Assembly (NCBI GenBank): GCA_020427005.1
Contig: JAGQOY010000011.1
Coordinates: 1-64,000, forward strand
Length of the DNA: 64,000 bases
From: Planctomycetales bacterium
Lineage (GTDB): Bacteria > Planctomycetota > Planctomycetia > Pirellulales > Pirellulaceae
Direction of reading: 5' to 3'
This document shows positions 46,048 to 56,262 of this stretch, piece after piece; within the stretch, counting starts at the first letter, position 1; each line of letters opens with the position of its first letter. The translations under genes and the position numbers were made by a program. The notes below the pieces were generated by a model, which was given only the letters and a program-made list of their open reading frames with translations, did no database searches and was not told where the DNA came from.

Positions 46048-49000
46048 ATGAACTTGATCCAGTTCTCGTTGAACAATCGTTACGCAGTCCTCGCGTCGAT
46101 CGTGGCACTCAGTGTCCTGGGTGTAACAGTCATTCCCGGACTAACAATCGACATTCTGCCCGATTTCAAGAAACCGGTTGTTGTGAGCTTCTTCTCCTAC
46201 CCAGGGCTACCAACGATCGATATGGAAAAGTCAGTTACTGCGCGCGTCGAACGTGCCTTAACGCTTGCCGGAAAGATCGAACATCAAGAATCGCGAACAG
46301 TCCCTGGTGCAGCTATTATCAAGATTTTCTTTCAACCAGGGGCCGATCCGAGTTCGGCAATGAACGACATAGTCAACCTGGAAGCTAGTGACATGTTTCA
46401 CTTGCCTCCCGGTATTGAGTGGCCGTTTACCTTACGCAGTGAACCCGCTAATCTGCCAGTTGTTTTAGCAGCTATTTCAGGCGAAGGATTGAGCGAATCA
46501 GAACTGTATACGATCGGGTACTATGCGGTTCGAAATAAGATGGGCGGACTGAAAGGAGTGCAAATTCCGCATCCGTTTGGTGGCAAATTCCGTCAAATGA
46601 TGGTTTACGTGGATCCCAACAAGCTGCGCGCCTACCATTTGAGCTCAAATGAAGTCGTCGATGCGCTGCGCAAGTCCAATCTCGTTTTGGCGGCTGGTAC
46701 TGCCGAGATTGGCAATACCGATTATCAAGTACATCCCCGAAATACACTTCCGACTACCGATGAAATTGGAGCCATTCCTGTCGTAGTTCGCGACGGAGCT
46801 CCGATTTTTGTGCGTGACGTGGCACGAGTGGTTGATGATGCGGCGCTGCAATACAACATCGTCCGAGTGAACGGCAATCGTAGTGTTTACTGTCCGTTAC
46901 TTCGTGAGCCTGGCGAGAACACGATTGCAGTAGTCGACCGAATATACGAGGGTATCGCAGCTGAAATTCCTAAAATGAAATCTCGCGGCGATATTCCAGA
47001 GGCAACCGAGGTTACGCTCGTATCAGACCAATCTGGATATATACGAGGCGCCATGGCCAGCCTCCTTACGCAAGTAGTTTTAGGTGCGCTGCTGGTATCT
47101 GTGGTCGTGCTTGTTTTCCTGAGAAGATTTCTACCAACTGTTGTCATCGTAGCAACAATCTTCCTGGCGATCATGATTGGCGCATTGGGCTTTGCATTAA
47201 CCGATCAGACCATTAACGTCATGACTCTAGGAGGCATTGCGTTAGCAATAGGAACAGTTGTAGACGCTGCAATTGTCGTAGTTGAAAATGTCATTCGACA
47301 TCAACGACTTGGGAAATCGCCCTACGAAGCAACTCTGGACGGCGCCTCAGAGGTATCGGGAGCCATACTAGCGGGAACGGTAACCACCTTGGCGGTGTTT
47401 CTGCCAGCCATATTCTTGAGTGGAATGATAAAATATCTTTTCGAACCTCTTTCATTAGCCGCCTCACTAACCATCGGAGCGTCGTACTTTCTTGCTCTCA
47501 CGGTGGTACCGGCCTACTGCGCGACTTTTTTAAGAGAGAAAGTTTCAGGCAATCAGAGGCTGTCACTGGAAAAAGATATCGAACCACATGGCCTTTACGG
47601 TACCTTTCTGAACAGTGCGCTCGGTGCTCCTGCCATGGTAGTGGTCCTCATAGTCGTGGGAGTAGGGGCAAGCTTTTTGCTGTGGCCCATGCTCGGCACG
47701 GAGCTTTTCCCGGAAGTGGATTCAGGATCATTTGAATTACGCCTAAAAACTCTGCCAGGAACTCGTTTGGAACAAACAGAGCAGTTGGTGGCACGCATCG
47801 AAGCCACAATTAAAGATGTAATTCCAAGCGAACGTATTGACACAATCATTTCAAATATCGGCCTACCAGTCGGAAAAGGCGCCGGTTTCTCAACTGTTTT
47901 GAGCTCGAATTCAGGTCCCGACACTGCCTATATCATTGTCAATTTGAAGCAAACCAATCGCGATACAGCGACTAATTCGTATATTGCTACGCTACGTGAA
48001 AAACTTTCCCAAGCCTATCCACTTGAGCAGTTCTTATTTGTCTCCGGCGGAATCGTCAACATGGCGCTAAATGAAGGCGTGCCTACTCCCATCGACATCC
48101 AAGTGTCAGCTGGCTCAGTGGATCAATGTCGTTCAGCCGCAGAACGCATAGTATCGGCAGTACGTGCCATCAATGGCACGACCGACGTGCAGATTGCTCA
48201 GTCCATGGATTACCCACAATTCGATATTCAAGTTGACCGCACGCGCGCTAAATTTTTGGGTGTCGATCAAGAGCAGGTTGCACAGAACATCTTGGCTGCG
48301 CTTGGGTCAAGCATAGGCTATGCCTCTACTATTTGGATCGACCCCAAAAGTGGAACGGATTTCTTTATGGGAGTTCAGTACGAGAACAACGAGTTTGCAT
48401 CACTCGACGAAGTGCGGAATATCCCCATTTCTCTGCATACTGAAAACGGCCCCATGACTATCCCTTTGGCCAACATTGCGACTGTGAATCGAGTAAATAT
48501 CCCGGGAGAGATTTCGCACTACAATATTGCCCGTGTTAACAATGTATATGTCAATGTCAGCGGTAGAGATCTCGGCAGTGTAGCAGCGGACATTGAAACA
48601 GCTTTGGCTGGCATTGAATTCGAAAATGGAGTTTCCGTAGCTATCAAAGGGCCCGTGGAAAAAATGCGCTCGGGTATGGGATTACTTGGCCTTGGTGTCT
48701 GCGTAGCAGCATTATTAGTCTATTTAGTGCTCATGGCCCAATTTCGTTCTTTCATCGATCCGTTCATTATCATGCTGGCAGTTCCTTTGGGAATCGGCGG
48801 TGTGATGATCGCCCTGTTCTTGACAAATACTTATGTAAGTATTCAGTCGCTGATGGGAACGTTGATGATGATCGGTGTAGTCGTAAACAATTCGATCTTG
48901 CTGGTTGAATTTGCAAATCGCCAGCGAAAACAAGGAGTGGACGCTCGGTCTGCCGCACTGGCCGCCGCTCAAGTGCGACTAAGGCCTATCCTTATGACCT

Positions 49001-49194
49001 CGCTTACGCTGGTCGCTTCGATGTTACCGCTTGCAATCGCCTGGGCACCTGGCAATGAAGCCATGTTACCGCTGGCGCGAGCGCTTTTAGGAGGCATGAT
49101 CTTATCGACTGCCTTGACGCTTGTACTAGTTCCTTGTGTCTACGTACTCATTCACGGCCGCGGGGATCATACTCCCAAGAAAGTCTTTGCCTAA
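46048..49194 (+). CDS. RND efflux pump, inner-membrane subunit
   Basis: A 1048-residue pump with the usual twelve-helix, two-fold RND architecture: N-terminal helix in MNLIQFSLNNRYAVLASIVA, porter and docking loops, helices 2-6 from about 335 to 500, and repeat two from about 535. Motif VVDAAIVVVENVIRHQRLG in helix 4 holds the proton-relay aspartate; the second acidic position is Ala, as in CusA-type pumps. The second half includes VVNNSILLVEFANRQRKQGVD and LRPILMTSLTLVASMLPLA. Length is normal. Substrate class (drug, metal, lipid) cannot be assigned from sequence. It is co-oriented with the adaptor at 44621. Confidence 0.95.
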   Translation: MNLIQFSLNNRYAVLASIVALSVLGVTVIPGLTIDILPDFKKPVVVSFFSYPGLPTIDMEKSVTARVERALTLAGKIEHQESRTVPGAAIIKIFFQPGADPSSAMNDIVNLEASDMFHLPPGIEWPFTLRSEPANLPVVLAAISGEGLSESELYTIGYYAVRNKMGGLKGVQIPHPFGGKFRQMMVYVDPNKLRAYHLSSNEVVDALRKSNLVLAAGTAEIGNTDYQVHPRNTLPTTDEIGAIPVVVRDGAPIFVRDVARVVDDAALQYNIVRVNGNRSVYCPLLREPGENTIAVVDRIYEGIAAEIPKMKSRGDIPEATEVTLVSDQSGYIRGAMASLLTQVVLGALLVSVVVLVFLRRFLPTVVIVATIFLAIMIGALGFALTDQTINVMTLGGIALAIGTVVDAAIVVVENVIRHQRLGKSPYEATLDGASEVSGAILAGTVTTLAVFLPAIFLSGMIKYLFEPLSLAASLTIGASYFLALTVVPAYCATFLREKVSGNQRLSLEKDIEPHGLYGTFLNSALGAPAMVVVLIVVGVGASFLLWPMLGTELFPEVDSGSFELRLKTLPGTRLEQTEQLVARIEATIKDVIPSERIDTIISNIGLPVGKGAGFSTVLSSNSGPDTAYIIVNLKQTNRDTATNSYIATLREKLSQAYPLEQFLFVSGGIVNMALNEGVPTPIDIQVSAGSVDQCRSAAERIVSAVRAINGTTDVQIAQSMDYPQFDIQVDRTRAKFLGVDQEQVAQNILAALGSSIGYASTIWIDPKSGTDFFMGVQYENNEFASLDEVRNIPISLHTENGPMTIPLANIATVNRVNIPGEISHYNIARVNNVYVNVSGRDLGSVAADIETALAGIEFENGVSVAIKGPVEKMRSGMGLLGLGVCVAALLVYLVLMAQFRSFIDPFIIMLAVPLGIGGVMIALFLTNTYVSIQSLMGTLMMIGVVVNNSILLVEFANRQRKQGVDARSAALAAAQVRLRPILMTSLTLVASMLPLAIAWAPGNEAMLPLARALLGGMILSTALTLVLVPCVYVLIHGRGDHTPKKVFA

Positions 49195-49233
49195 ACCCAG
49201 ACCAATATTCTTATTGTACAAAGTCGTGCTGGC

Positions 49234-49728
49234 CTAGGTGTTTTTTCGTTGATTCAAATTGGCTGCAGCTTTTATAAGCGACTTGAAAGCCCGAGCATCG
49301 ATGTTACTTTGTGCATAGATATCAATAGCCCGTCGAGTATTCCCATCCAAACTGGAATTGAAAAGGCCAACTGGGTCGTCAAGTGATGCCCCTCTGGGAA
49401 ACGTAAGCTTGACTTTGTCTTTATACGTCTCGCCAGTACATATGATGCCGTGATGAGACCACACTGGAACACCAAGCATCGAATTTGAGGGCTTTCTCCA
49501 CTTAACCTCCTCAATCACATCGGGCACGGCTTGCTGGATAAAGTCCCGTATACGAGCCAGCACCTCACCTCGCCAGTCCGACAGGGCCATGATTTGTGCG
49601 TCAATTGATTTAGAATCACTTTCGTGTGATACGGTATTGGAAAACTTGTCCCCAGATTTCTCTGCCCCTTTATCAGTCGCCTTCGCTTTTGCAATGCCCG
49701 GAGGCTTGGCTGGTTTCTTTTTTGACAT
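49234..49728 (-). CDS. DUF1801 domain protein
   Basis: A 164-residue small cytoplasmic protein. A Lys-rich start (MSKKKPAKPPGIAKAKATDK) precedes a YdhG/DUF1801 domain: LARIRDFIQQAVPDVIEEVK, WRKPSNSMLGVPVWSHHGII, YKDKVKLTFPRGASLDDPVG and RAIDIYAQSNIDARAFKSLI. Function is unknown in all bacteria. It converges with the RND pump gene 40 bases away. Confidence 0.88.
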   Translation of the reverse strand: MSKKKPAKPPGIAKAKATDKGAEKSGDKFSNTVSHESDSKSIDAQIMALSDWRGEVLARIRDFIQQAVPDVIEEVKWRKPSNSMLGVPVWSHHGIICTGETYKDKVKLTFPRGASLDDPVGLFNSSLDGNTRRAIDIYAQSNIDARAFKSLIKAAANLNQRKNT

Positions 49729-50024
49729 GATTGCAATCGCTCGACCATTAAGAAGCTAAGCTGGCATGTAACGGATGTTTCAACCCATTGAGACATTGCC
49801 CTCCCATTTCGAGCAAGGCGAGAAATGGGAGAGTCACCGACAACGCAAGGCCAAGCTTGTCCAGCTTGAAAAAATACGTGGCCCTGGTCAGGAAAACTTG
49901 CAAACTGCTATGCTTCCCTGTAAATGTTACAATAAATTGCATTAGAGGGTAATCTGCGGCTTGTCCAACTCAGGCAGTTCATCACTGCATCAGACATTCG
50001 GCTTATCAATTTTTTCTTCATACA

Positions 50025-52130
50025 ATGGTGTTTATGGAACGTGGTGAAAGGCATGCGAAAGTGTGCAATAGAATTGCAGTTTGCGATGGGCTTGAGGTGA
50101 AAAACTTTTCTAGAATTCTGCGAAGATTGACGACAAGTTTTGCAACTCTGGTTGCGTTACTAGCTTCGACCTCAACAATGGCTATCGATTATGAGAGTCA
50201 AGTCAAACCACTTCTGAAACAACGTTGCAGCAGTTGTCACGGTGCTTTTAAGCAGGAGAGTGGCCTGCGATTGGACGCAGCCAAGTTGATTCCTTCGGCT
50301 ATTCACGAAGAGCTATTAGACCGCCTTACAACACTTGACTCTACGCGGAGGATGCCACCGGAGGGAGAGCCTCTTTCCGAGGACCAAATAAAAACTGTTT
50401 CGGCGTGGATTAAACAAGGTGCTCCTGGACCGGAGCACGAATCTGTGCTTTCCTCCCCGAGCGAACACTGGGCTTTTCAACCACTTCGAATGGTTCGCAC
50501 GCCCGAATCGGATCATGCGAATCCAATTGACGCATTTGTGTTTGGAGAACTGCCGGCAAGTGCATCCGCATCTCCCACAGCACTGATGCGACGAGTGTAT
50601 CTTGAAATGCTGGGCATGCCACCGACGTTACGGCAGCAAGAGCAATTCAATTCGCGGAGCTGGAATGATACGCTTGACCAGGTTTTGTCTAACCCTGACT
50701 ATGGACAACGATGGGCTCGGCACTGGTTGGATGTGGTCCGCTATGCGGATACCAATGGCTACGAGCGGGATGCAGAAAAACCATTTGTATGGAGATATCG
50801 AGACTACGTAATTGACGCTTTCAATGACGATAAACCCTTTGACCGTTTTGTCATGGAACAAGTTGCCGGTGATGAGCTGACCGATGCAACTTTAGAATCT
50901 CATGTCGCAACCGGTTTTCTACGATTAGGACACTGGGATGATGAGCCCGCGGATCCACTCACCGATCGTTTTGATCAGTTAGACGACATTGTAAATACGA
51001 CCTCTCAGGCCTTTCTTGGTCTTACGCTTGGTTGTGCGCGATGCCACGATCACAAGTTTGAGCCATTGACCCAGCAAGACTATTACGGCCTGGTTGATGT
51101 ATTCGCGCCTCTTGAACGCCCTCGCGAGGGACGGAAGGAACTTACAGTCAAAATTGACGGTGTCGAAGTTTACTCGTGGCATGAACCAAACACTACCGTT
51201 CCCGCCACACACATTTTGGTTCGCGGTTCACCTTTGCGCCCGGCGAAACCCGTAGCACCAGCCGTGCCAGCAATTTTGGTAAGTAAGCAGCCTGAATTTC
51301 CGACTGCAGGAAAAACGACGACTCGGCGTCGTTTGGGATTGGCTCAATGGCTCGTCCAACATCCGCTTACCGCTCGTGTCATAGTAAATCGCATATGGCA
51401 GTATCACTTCGGCATTGGGCTGGTCGAAACCAGTAACGACTTTGGTCTGTCGGGGAGCCCACCGCGTCATCAGAAATTACTTGATTGGCTGGCATATTGG
51501 TTTGTACATGATGCCAATTGGTCGATCAAAAAACTCCATCGTCTAATACTGACAAGTCAGGCTTGGCAAGCTGCTAAGGGACCAGAAACTTTGGTTCAAT
51601 ATCGTCGCCTTGAGGTGGAAGCAATACGAGATTCGATGCTAGCGGTTAGTGGCGCACTGAACTCTGAATGCGCTGGACCTCCTATGCGTCCTTCAATTCC
51701 ACTCGCAGCCGTTGAGGCAAACACGGATCGGGCCAGCGTATGGGCGCCCTCGTCCCTCGACCAAGCATCACGACGAAGCATCTACGCCTTTATCAAACGA
51801 GGGCTCGTTATTCCCATGTTTGAAACTCTCGATTTGGCGGATACGGTCAGTAGTTGTTCCCAACGTCAGATCACCACCGTGGCTCCACAAGCTCTCACTC
51901 TGTTCAATGGGGAGTTTACACAGCAACAAGCGATTTATTTTGCCGACCGTCTACGACGTGAAGCGGGCAACGACCACGGAAGTCAAGTTCGGTTGGCTTG
52001 GCAGTTGGCGCTTTGCCGCTTGCCAACGGTTGCTGAAGAGCGTAGCTCTATCCAATTCTTATCGCAAGAAACACTAGAACAACTGTGTCGCGTGATTTTC
52101 AATCTGAACGAATTCGTTTATTCGGAATAG
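50025..52130 (+). CDS. PSD1-type cytochrome-like protein, compact form (PSCyt1-DUF1549-DUF1553)
   Basis: A 701-residue relative of the protein at 7928. It has the same haem-type motif in PSCyt1 (CSSCHGAF, Cys68, Cys71, His72 counted from 50025), the DUF1549 segment with YGQRWARHWLDVVRYADTNG and CARCHDHKFEP (Cys337, Cys340, His341), and the DUF1553 segment with LTARVIVNRIWQYHFGIGLV and RRSIYAFIKRG. It lacks the beta-rich insert of the longer copy. The start is uncertain: GTG 50097 gives a clean signal peptide (MKNFSRILRRLTTSFATLVA), while ATG 50025 adds 24 residues. The DUF1501 gene follows after three bases, so the pair is a tight operon. Confidence 0.92.
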   Translation: MVFMERGERHAKVCNRIAVCDGLEVKNFSRILRRLTTSFATLVALLASTSTMAIDYESQVKPLLKQRCSSCHGAFKQESGLRLDAAKLIPSAIHEELLDRLTTLDSTRRMPPEGEPLSEDQIKTVSAWIKQGAPGPEHESVLSSPSEHWAFQPLRMVRTPESDHANPIDAFVFGELPASASASPTALMRRVYLEMLGMPPTLRQQEQFNSRSWNDTLDQVLSNPDYGQRWARHWLDVVRYADTNGYERDAEKPFVWRYRDYVIDAFNDDKPFDRFVMEQVAGDELTDATLESHVATGFLRLGHWDDEPADPLTDRFDQLDDIVNTTSQAFLGLTLGCARCHDHKFEPLTQQDYYGLVDVFAPLERPREGRKELTVKIDGVEVYSWHEPNTTVPATHILVRGSPLRPAKPVAPAVPAILVSKQPEFPTAGKTTTRRRLGLAQWLVQHPLTARVIVNRIWQYHFGIGLVETSNDFGLSGSPPRHQKLLDWLAYWFVHDANWSIKKLHRLILTSQAWQAAKGPETLVQYRRLEVEAIRDSMLAVSGALNSECAGPPMRPSIPLAAVEANTDRASVWAPSSLDQASRRSIYAFIKRGLVIPMFETLDLADTVSSCSQRQITTVAPQALTLFNGEFTQQQAIYFADRLRREAGNDHGSQVRLAWQLALCRLPTVAEERSSIQFLSQETLEQLCRVIFNLNEFVYSE

Positions 52131-52133
52131 TCC

Positions 52134-53549
52134 ATGGCACGCTTTATCCCAAATTTGACTCAATGCGGTTGGACGCGTCGCGAATTCCTATGGCAAATCG
52201 GTGGTGGTTTTACGGGCTTGGCCCTGGCCGATTTACTGGCGGCATCTGAGGCCAAACTGGGTGCACATTTCCCAGCCGCAGCCAAGCACTGCGTCTTTCT
52301 GTTTATGAATGGCGGTCCAAGCCAAGTTGATACCTTTGATCCAAAACCTGAACTTGCAAGATTTCACGGCCAACCGTATACCGGCAATGCAAAGGTTGGT
52401 TCCAACGGTCGGCCAATCGGGAACCTGATGAAATCCCCGTTTGAATTTGATCGGTACGGTGAGAGCGGCCTTGAAATCAGTAGTCTATTCCCTAATATCG
52501 CAAAGCATGCTGATGAATTGTGTGTGATTCGTTCTATGCATTCAGATACAGCTGCCCACGCGTCTGGCTGCCTACAAATGAATACAGGTAGCATATTCAT
52601 TGGAAAACCTAGTTTGGGCGCTTGGCTGAGCTATGGTCTAGGTAGCATCAATGAAAATCTGCCTAGCTTTGTGGTAATGACCGATCCACGGGGTGGACCA
52701 ATTGGCAGTGCTTCGAACTGGTCATCCGGTTACATGCCTGCTGCATTTCAGGGAACCTTGTTTCGAAGTCAAGGTTCTCCGTTGTTAGATTTGGCGACTC
52801 CGGCTGGAACTTCTGATTCAACACAGCGTGCGAGCCTAGACTTACTCAATGACTTGAATAGTCAACATTTAAATTCCCGGTCCGATGATAGCGAATTACA
52901 AGCTCGAATTGAATCTTACGAACTGGCCTTTCGAATGCAAACGGAAGCGGCTGAAGTCGTGGATGTGTCACAAGAGAGCCAAGCAACATTGGATTTGTAC
53001 GGCGTCAATGACTCGCAAACTGCCGATTTTGGACGCAAGTGCCTGATCACGCGACGGTTAATTGAGAAGGGCGTACGTTTCATTCAGTTGTACTCTGGCG
53101 GAGGTCACATCGAGGACACATGGGATGGGCATAATGACTGCATACAAAATCATCGAACACATGCAGCAGAGACAGACCGCCCAATTGCCGGTCTAATTGA
53201 GGATTTAAAACGTACTGGTCTTTGGGACGAAACTCTGCTCGTGTGGGGTGGAGAATTCGGACGTACACCTACTAGCGAAGGCATTGACAAACCGGGGCGA
53301 GATCATGACTGGCATGGTTTCTCGATGTGGTTAGCTGGCGCTGGCGTACGCGGGGGACAAACGATTGGTTCAACCGATGAACTTGGGTTTGCTGCAGTAG
53401 AAGAACCGTGCCACGTGAGTGACTTGCATGCCACGATCCTGCATTTGATGGGCCTCGACCACACCCGCCTTACTTTCCCACACATGGGACTTGAGCAACG
53501 CTTGACTGGCGTCGAATCGCATCAAATCGTTCGCAAAGCCTTGAGTTAA
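52134..53549 (+). CDS. DUF1501 protein, Tat-exported, partner of the compact PSD1 protein
   Basis: A 471-residue DUF1501 protein. The twin-arginine signal is clear (WTRREFLWQIGGGFTGLALA). Landmarks are [73 protein letters not shown] and DLHATILHLMGLDHTRL. It starts three bases after the PSD1-type stop codon. The methyltransferase gene begins three bases after its own stop, making a three-gene operon. The role is presumed to be linked to that of the cytochrome-like protein. Confidence 0.93.
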   Translation: MARFIPNLTQCGWTRREFLWQIGGGFTGLALADLLAASEAKLGAHFPAAAKHCVFLFMNGGPSQVDTFDPKPELARFHGQPYTGNAKVGSNGRPIGNLMKSPFEFDRYGESGLEISSLFPNIAKHADELCVIRSMHSDTAAHASGCLQMNTGSIFIGKPSLGAWLSYGLGSINENLPSFVVMTDPRGGPIGSASNWSSGYMPAAFQGTLFRSQGSPLLDLATPAGTSDSTQRASLDLLNDLNSQHLNSRSDDSELQARIESYELAFRMQTEAAEVVDVSQESQATLDLYGVNDSQTADFGRKCLITRRLIEKGVRFIQLYSGGGHIEDTWDGHNDCIQNHRTHAAETDRPIAGLIEDLKRTGLWDETLLVWGGEFGRTPTSEGIDKPGRDHDWHGFSMWLAGAGVRGGQTIGSTDELGFAAVEEPCHVSDLHATILHLMGLDHTRLTFPHMGLEQRLTGVESHQIVRKALS

Positions 53550-53552
53550 ATA

Positions 53553-54296
53553 GTGCAACATCTTCCAAACTCCAAGCAGGCTTCCTCCATTCATAGACAA
53601 CCTATGCCACTCCAGCAAGAGCAGGTGCGTGAGCTGGCCCGGAAAGCCATTGAGCAGGGGCAACCGTTTTACTGGTTTGATGAACTTTACTCATCTGCCA
53701 AAGGGGATGCCTCCCTGATCCCGTGGGCAAATCTAGCGCCCAATCCCAACTTGATGTCCTTCTTGAAGGTGGATGGACAATCCTCGGGTAGAGATCCAGC
53801 TCATCGGAAGGCCCTTGTTGTTGGATGTGGGTTAGGCGACGATGCACAGGCGCTTTACGAATCAGGTTACGAGGTAACTGCCTTCGATCTATCTTCTCAC
53901 TGCATAGCTTGGTGTCGCCAACGATTTCCCGCTTCTGAGATCGCATTCCTTCAGGCAGACCTGTTTGATTCACCCGACTATTGGCATGGCCAATTTGACC
54001 TTGTACTTGAGATTTACACCTTACAAGCCATGCCTATCAGGTATCACCAGCAAGCCTGTGCCTGTATTTCCAAGTTCGTCAAACCGGGTGGTAAATTGTT
54101 GGTCGTTACTCGAGGTCGCGAGGCTAGCGAAAAGATCGAAGGACCGCCGTGGCCTCTTACTCAGGACGAACTGGTTTATTTCGAGAAATCGGGATTACAT
54201 AGAATCAGGTTTGAGGAATTAGTCGGCAATGAGAAGTCCACCCCTCGCACATTCCGAGCACTGTATCAACGTATTCTAAGCGCCTCATTAATATGA
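53553..54296 (+). CDS. Class I SAM-dependent methyltransferase
   Basis: A protein of up to 247 residues. The SAM-binding core is KALVVGCGLGDDAQALYESG, YEVTAFDLSSHCIAWCRQRF, EIAFLQADLFDSP and FDLVLEIYTLQAMPI. The size and the start PFYWFDELYSS resemble the thiopurine-methyltransferase-like group. GTG 53553 lies three bases after the DUF1501 stop; ATG 53604 is an alternative start. It is the third gene of the PSD1/DUF1501 operon. The substrate is unknown. Confidence 0.85.
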   Translation: MQHLPNSKQASSIHRQPMPLQQEQVRELARKAIEQGQPFYWFDELYSSAKGDASLIPWANLAPNPNLMSFLKVDGQSSGRDPAHRKALVVGCGLGDDAQALYESGYEVTAFDLSSHCIAWCRQRFPASEIAFLQADLFDSPDYWHGQFDLVLEIYTLQAMPIRYHQQACACISKFVKPGGKLLVVTRGREASEKIEGPPWPLTQDELVYFEKSGLHRIRFEELVGNEKSTPRTFRALYQRILSASLI

Positions 54297-54400
54297 CAAG
54301 CAGCCAGGAGCCTTGGTCACGTATTCGATGTCCATTGGAATGTGGATAAACTATATATCTTTATTCAGTAGCATGCCCTTAATTAATCTATCTGTAGAAC

Positions 54401-55297
54401 ATGGAACATCTGGTCACCGAAAAACCTAATCCGAACAGTCACAATTTAGACGAATTGACAAGCTTGCAGCTAGTTGAATTGATGAACTCTGAGGACGCCT
54501 ACGTTTCTACGGCCGTCGGTACTCAGCGAGTTCAGATCGCTACTGCGATAGATCTTTTGGTCCCTCGCGTGCGGCTGGGGGGCCGTCTGTTCTATGTGGG
54601 AGCTGGTACATCGGGTCGCTTGGGGGTGCTGGATGCCGCGGAGTGCCCGCCAACGTTTAATTCGCCACCGCAAATGGTTGTTGGAATCATTGCTGGTGGC
54701 GACGTTGCCCTGCGACATGCTGTCGAAGGGGCAGAGGATGACAGTGAACAAGGCGCTCATGACCTGCAAACGGCTGGCTTTACGGAATTGGACACGGTTG
54801 TTGGAATTGCCACTAGTGGACGCACACCCTATGTACAAGGAGCATTGCGATGGGCTCGACAAATCAAATCGCTGACAATTGGGCTAAGTTGCAATCCTGA
54901 ATCTGAGCTACACCAAATAGCAGAGCTGATGATTACTCCAGTTGTTGGCCCAGAAATCCTGAGCGGCTCAACTCGGTTGAAGGCTGGCACTGCTACCAAA
55001 ATGGTGCTCAACATGATTTCGACCGGCCTGATGGTCGCTTTAGGCAAAACATATGGCAATCGAATGGTGGACCTGCGGGCTACGAATGTCAAGCTTCGCG
55101 ATCGCAGTGTGCGCATGGTTTGCGAAATTGCTCAGGTCGATAGGCCAACAGCACTCGATGCCCTGCAGACATGTGCGGGAGAGGTCAAGACGGCTATCGT
55201 CCTTTTAAGGAGGCAAATTCCACCGGATGCAGCCAGACTGGCCCTACAATCCCATGCAGGCAGCTTACGCAATGCGCTGATGGACGGAAACCAGTAA
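54401..55297 (+). CDS. murQ: N-acetylmuramic acid 6-phosphate etherase
   Basis: A 298-residue lyase that splits MurNAc 6-phosphate into GlcNAc 6-phosphate and D-lactate during peptidoglycan recycling. The SIS-type phosphosugar domain shows FYVGAGTSGRLGVLDAAECP with catalytic Glu81, then VEGAEDDSEQGAHDL with the second acid Glu112, GIATSGRTPYVQGAL, and LKAGTATKMVLNMISTGLM. Length is normal (about 300). No MurNAc transporter or anhydro-sugar kinase gene is adjacent. Its presence fits a planctomycete that makes peptidoglycan. Confidence 0.95.
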   Translation: MEHLVTEKPNPNSHNLDELTSLQLVELMNSEDAYVSTAVGTQRVQIATAIDLLVPRVRLGGRLFYVGAGTSGRLGVLDAAECPPTFNSPPQMVVGIIAGGDVALRHAVEGAEDDSEQGAHDLQTAGFTELDTVVGIATSGRTPYVQGALRWARQIKSLTIGLSCNPESELHQIAELMITPVVGPEILSGSTRLKAGTATKMVLNMISTGLMVALGKTYGNRMVDLRATNVKLRDRSVRMVCEIAQVDRPTALDALQTCAGEVKTAIVLLRRQIPPDAARLALQSHAGSLRNALMDGNQ

Positions 55298-55338
55298 ACG
55301 AGTAATTCCACTAATAGAAGGCAGATGCGGGCGAAGCC

Positions 55339-56208
55339 CTATTGATTCCTTCGCTGCCGCATATTGCGACTGTAATTCTCCATGAAATTGCGTTCGCTTT
55401 TCGTTAGGCTATCTTGACCGTGTTGATGAATTTTGGCCAGTATTCGGTCGGCTTCAATTTCATCTTTGCTGGGCGGCGTAGCTGCGTCTGGTTCATGTAC
55501 TTTTAGCTTTGATCGATTAATGCGGGCCTGCTGCTGCCATCGTTTGAACGGTACGTCCAAAAAGCGAAAATTTAGCTTGCCGAAATGATACACCGCAGCT
55601 GCTGCGGCACCGATCAAATGCACATCATAGGCTACCTGATTGTCTGTTCCCAAAATGTTCATAATTACTAGGAGTGTTCCAAAGGCCCAGGCAGGCATTG
55701 GGAACGCGCCCCAAATCATCAGCGTGGCACGCGGAAACATGAAAACATACAACATGCATACACCCACCACACTTCCGGATGCTCCCATCAAAACCGGAAC
55801 CGGTGATTCGACGCCGACACGCATCAAGCACCAAATGAGCCCACCAACGAACGCCGTGACGATGTAAAATCGCAGAAATTCTGCTTTGCCAAGGGTCGAC
55901 TCAACCGACCTGCCTAACATATATAGTGAAAACAGGTTAAACAGAATGTGTGTCGGGCCGTTGGGATCGTGCACAAAGGCATAAGTCAAGAACCGATACC
56001 ATTCTAGTGGATTCGTTAGTGTCCCTGAAACTCCTCCCACTGCCCACAAGGCTTGATCAACCCCATTTGTTCGATTGGTGAATACGAAGTTCGACACAAA
56101 GACTGCGACGTTTAAGAAAATCAATATCGTAATCGCAGATCGCCCATCCCACGGAAGTACGGAAGGCAACTCTTCGTCTCGATAATAATCTCGATCGTAA
56201 ATACCCAT
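55339..56208 (-). CDS. Rhomboid-family intramembrane serine protease
   Basis: A 289-residue membrane protease. Six helices lie between about 24 and 200. The catalytic Ser144 is in MGASGSVVGV and the catalytic His197 in YDVHLIGAAAA. THILFNLFSLYMLG carries the conserved helix 2 HxxxN (His87, Asn91). The C-terminal tail, ADRILAKIHQHGQDSLTKSE, is a small cytoplasmic helical domain seen in many bacterial rhomboids. ATG 56208 is chosen; an upstream TTG at 56235 is unlikely. Substrate unknown. The aldo/keto reductase gene lies just upstream on the same strand. Confidence 0.93.
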   Translation of the reverse strand: MGIYDRDYYRDEELPSVLPWDGRSAITILIFLNVAVFVSNFVFTNRTNGVDQALWAVGGVSGTLTNPLEWYRFLTYAFVHDPNGPTHILFNLFSLYMLGRSVESTLGKAEFLRFYIVTAFVGGLIWCLMRVGVESPVPVLMGASGSVVGVCMLYVFMFPRATLMIWGAFPMPAWAFGTLLVIMNILGTDNQVAYDVHLIGAAAAAVYHFGKLNFRFLDVPFKRWQQQARINRSKLKVHEPDAATPPSKDEIEADRILAKIHQHGQDSLTKSERNFMENYSRNMRQRRNQ

Positions 56209-56262
56209 ACTGTCTGTTTCTCTGTACGCTTTCAACTCGTAACTATTCGAACATACACCAAG

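Noticed and set aside
47265..47310. Second acidic residue of the RND proton relay replaced by Ala
   Set aside because: VDAA is normal in CusA-type RND pumps, so it does not indicate a defective pump.
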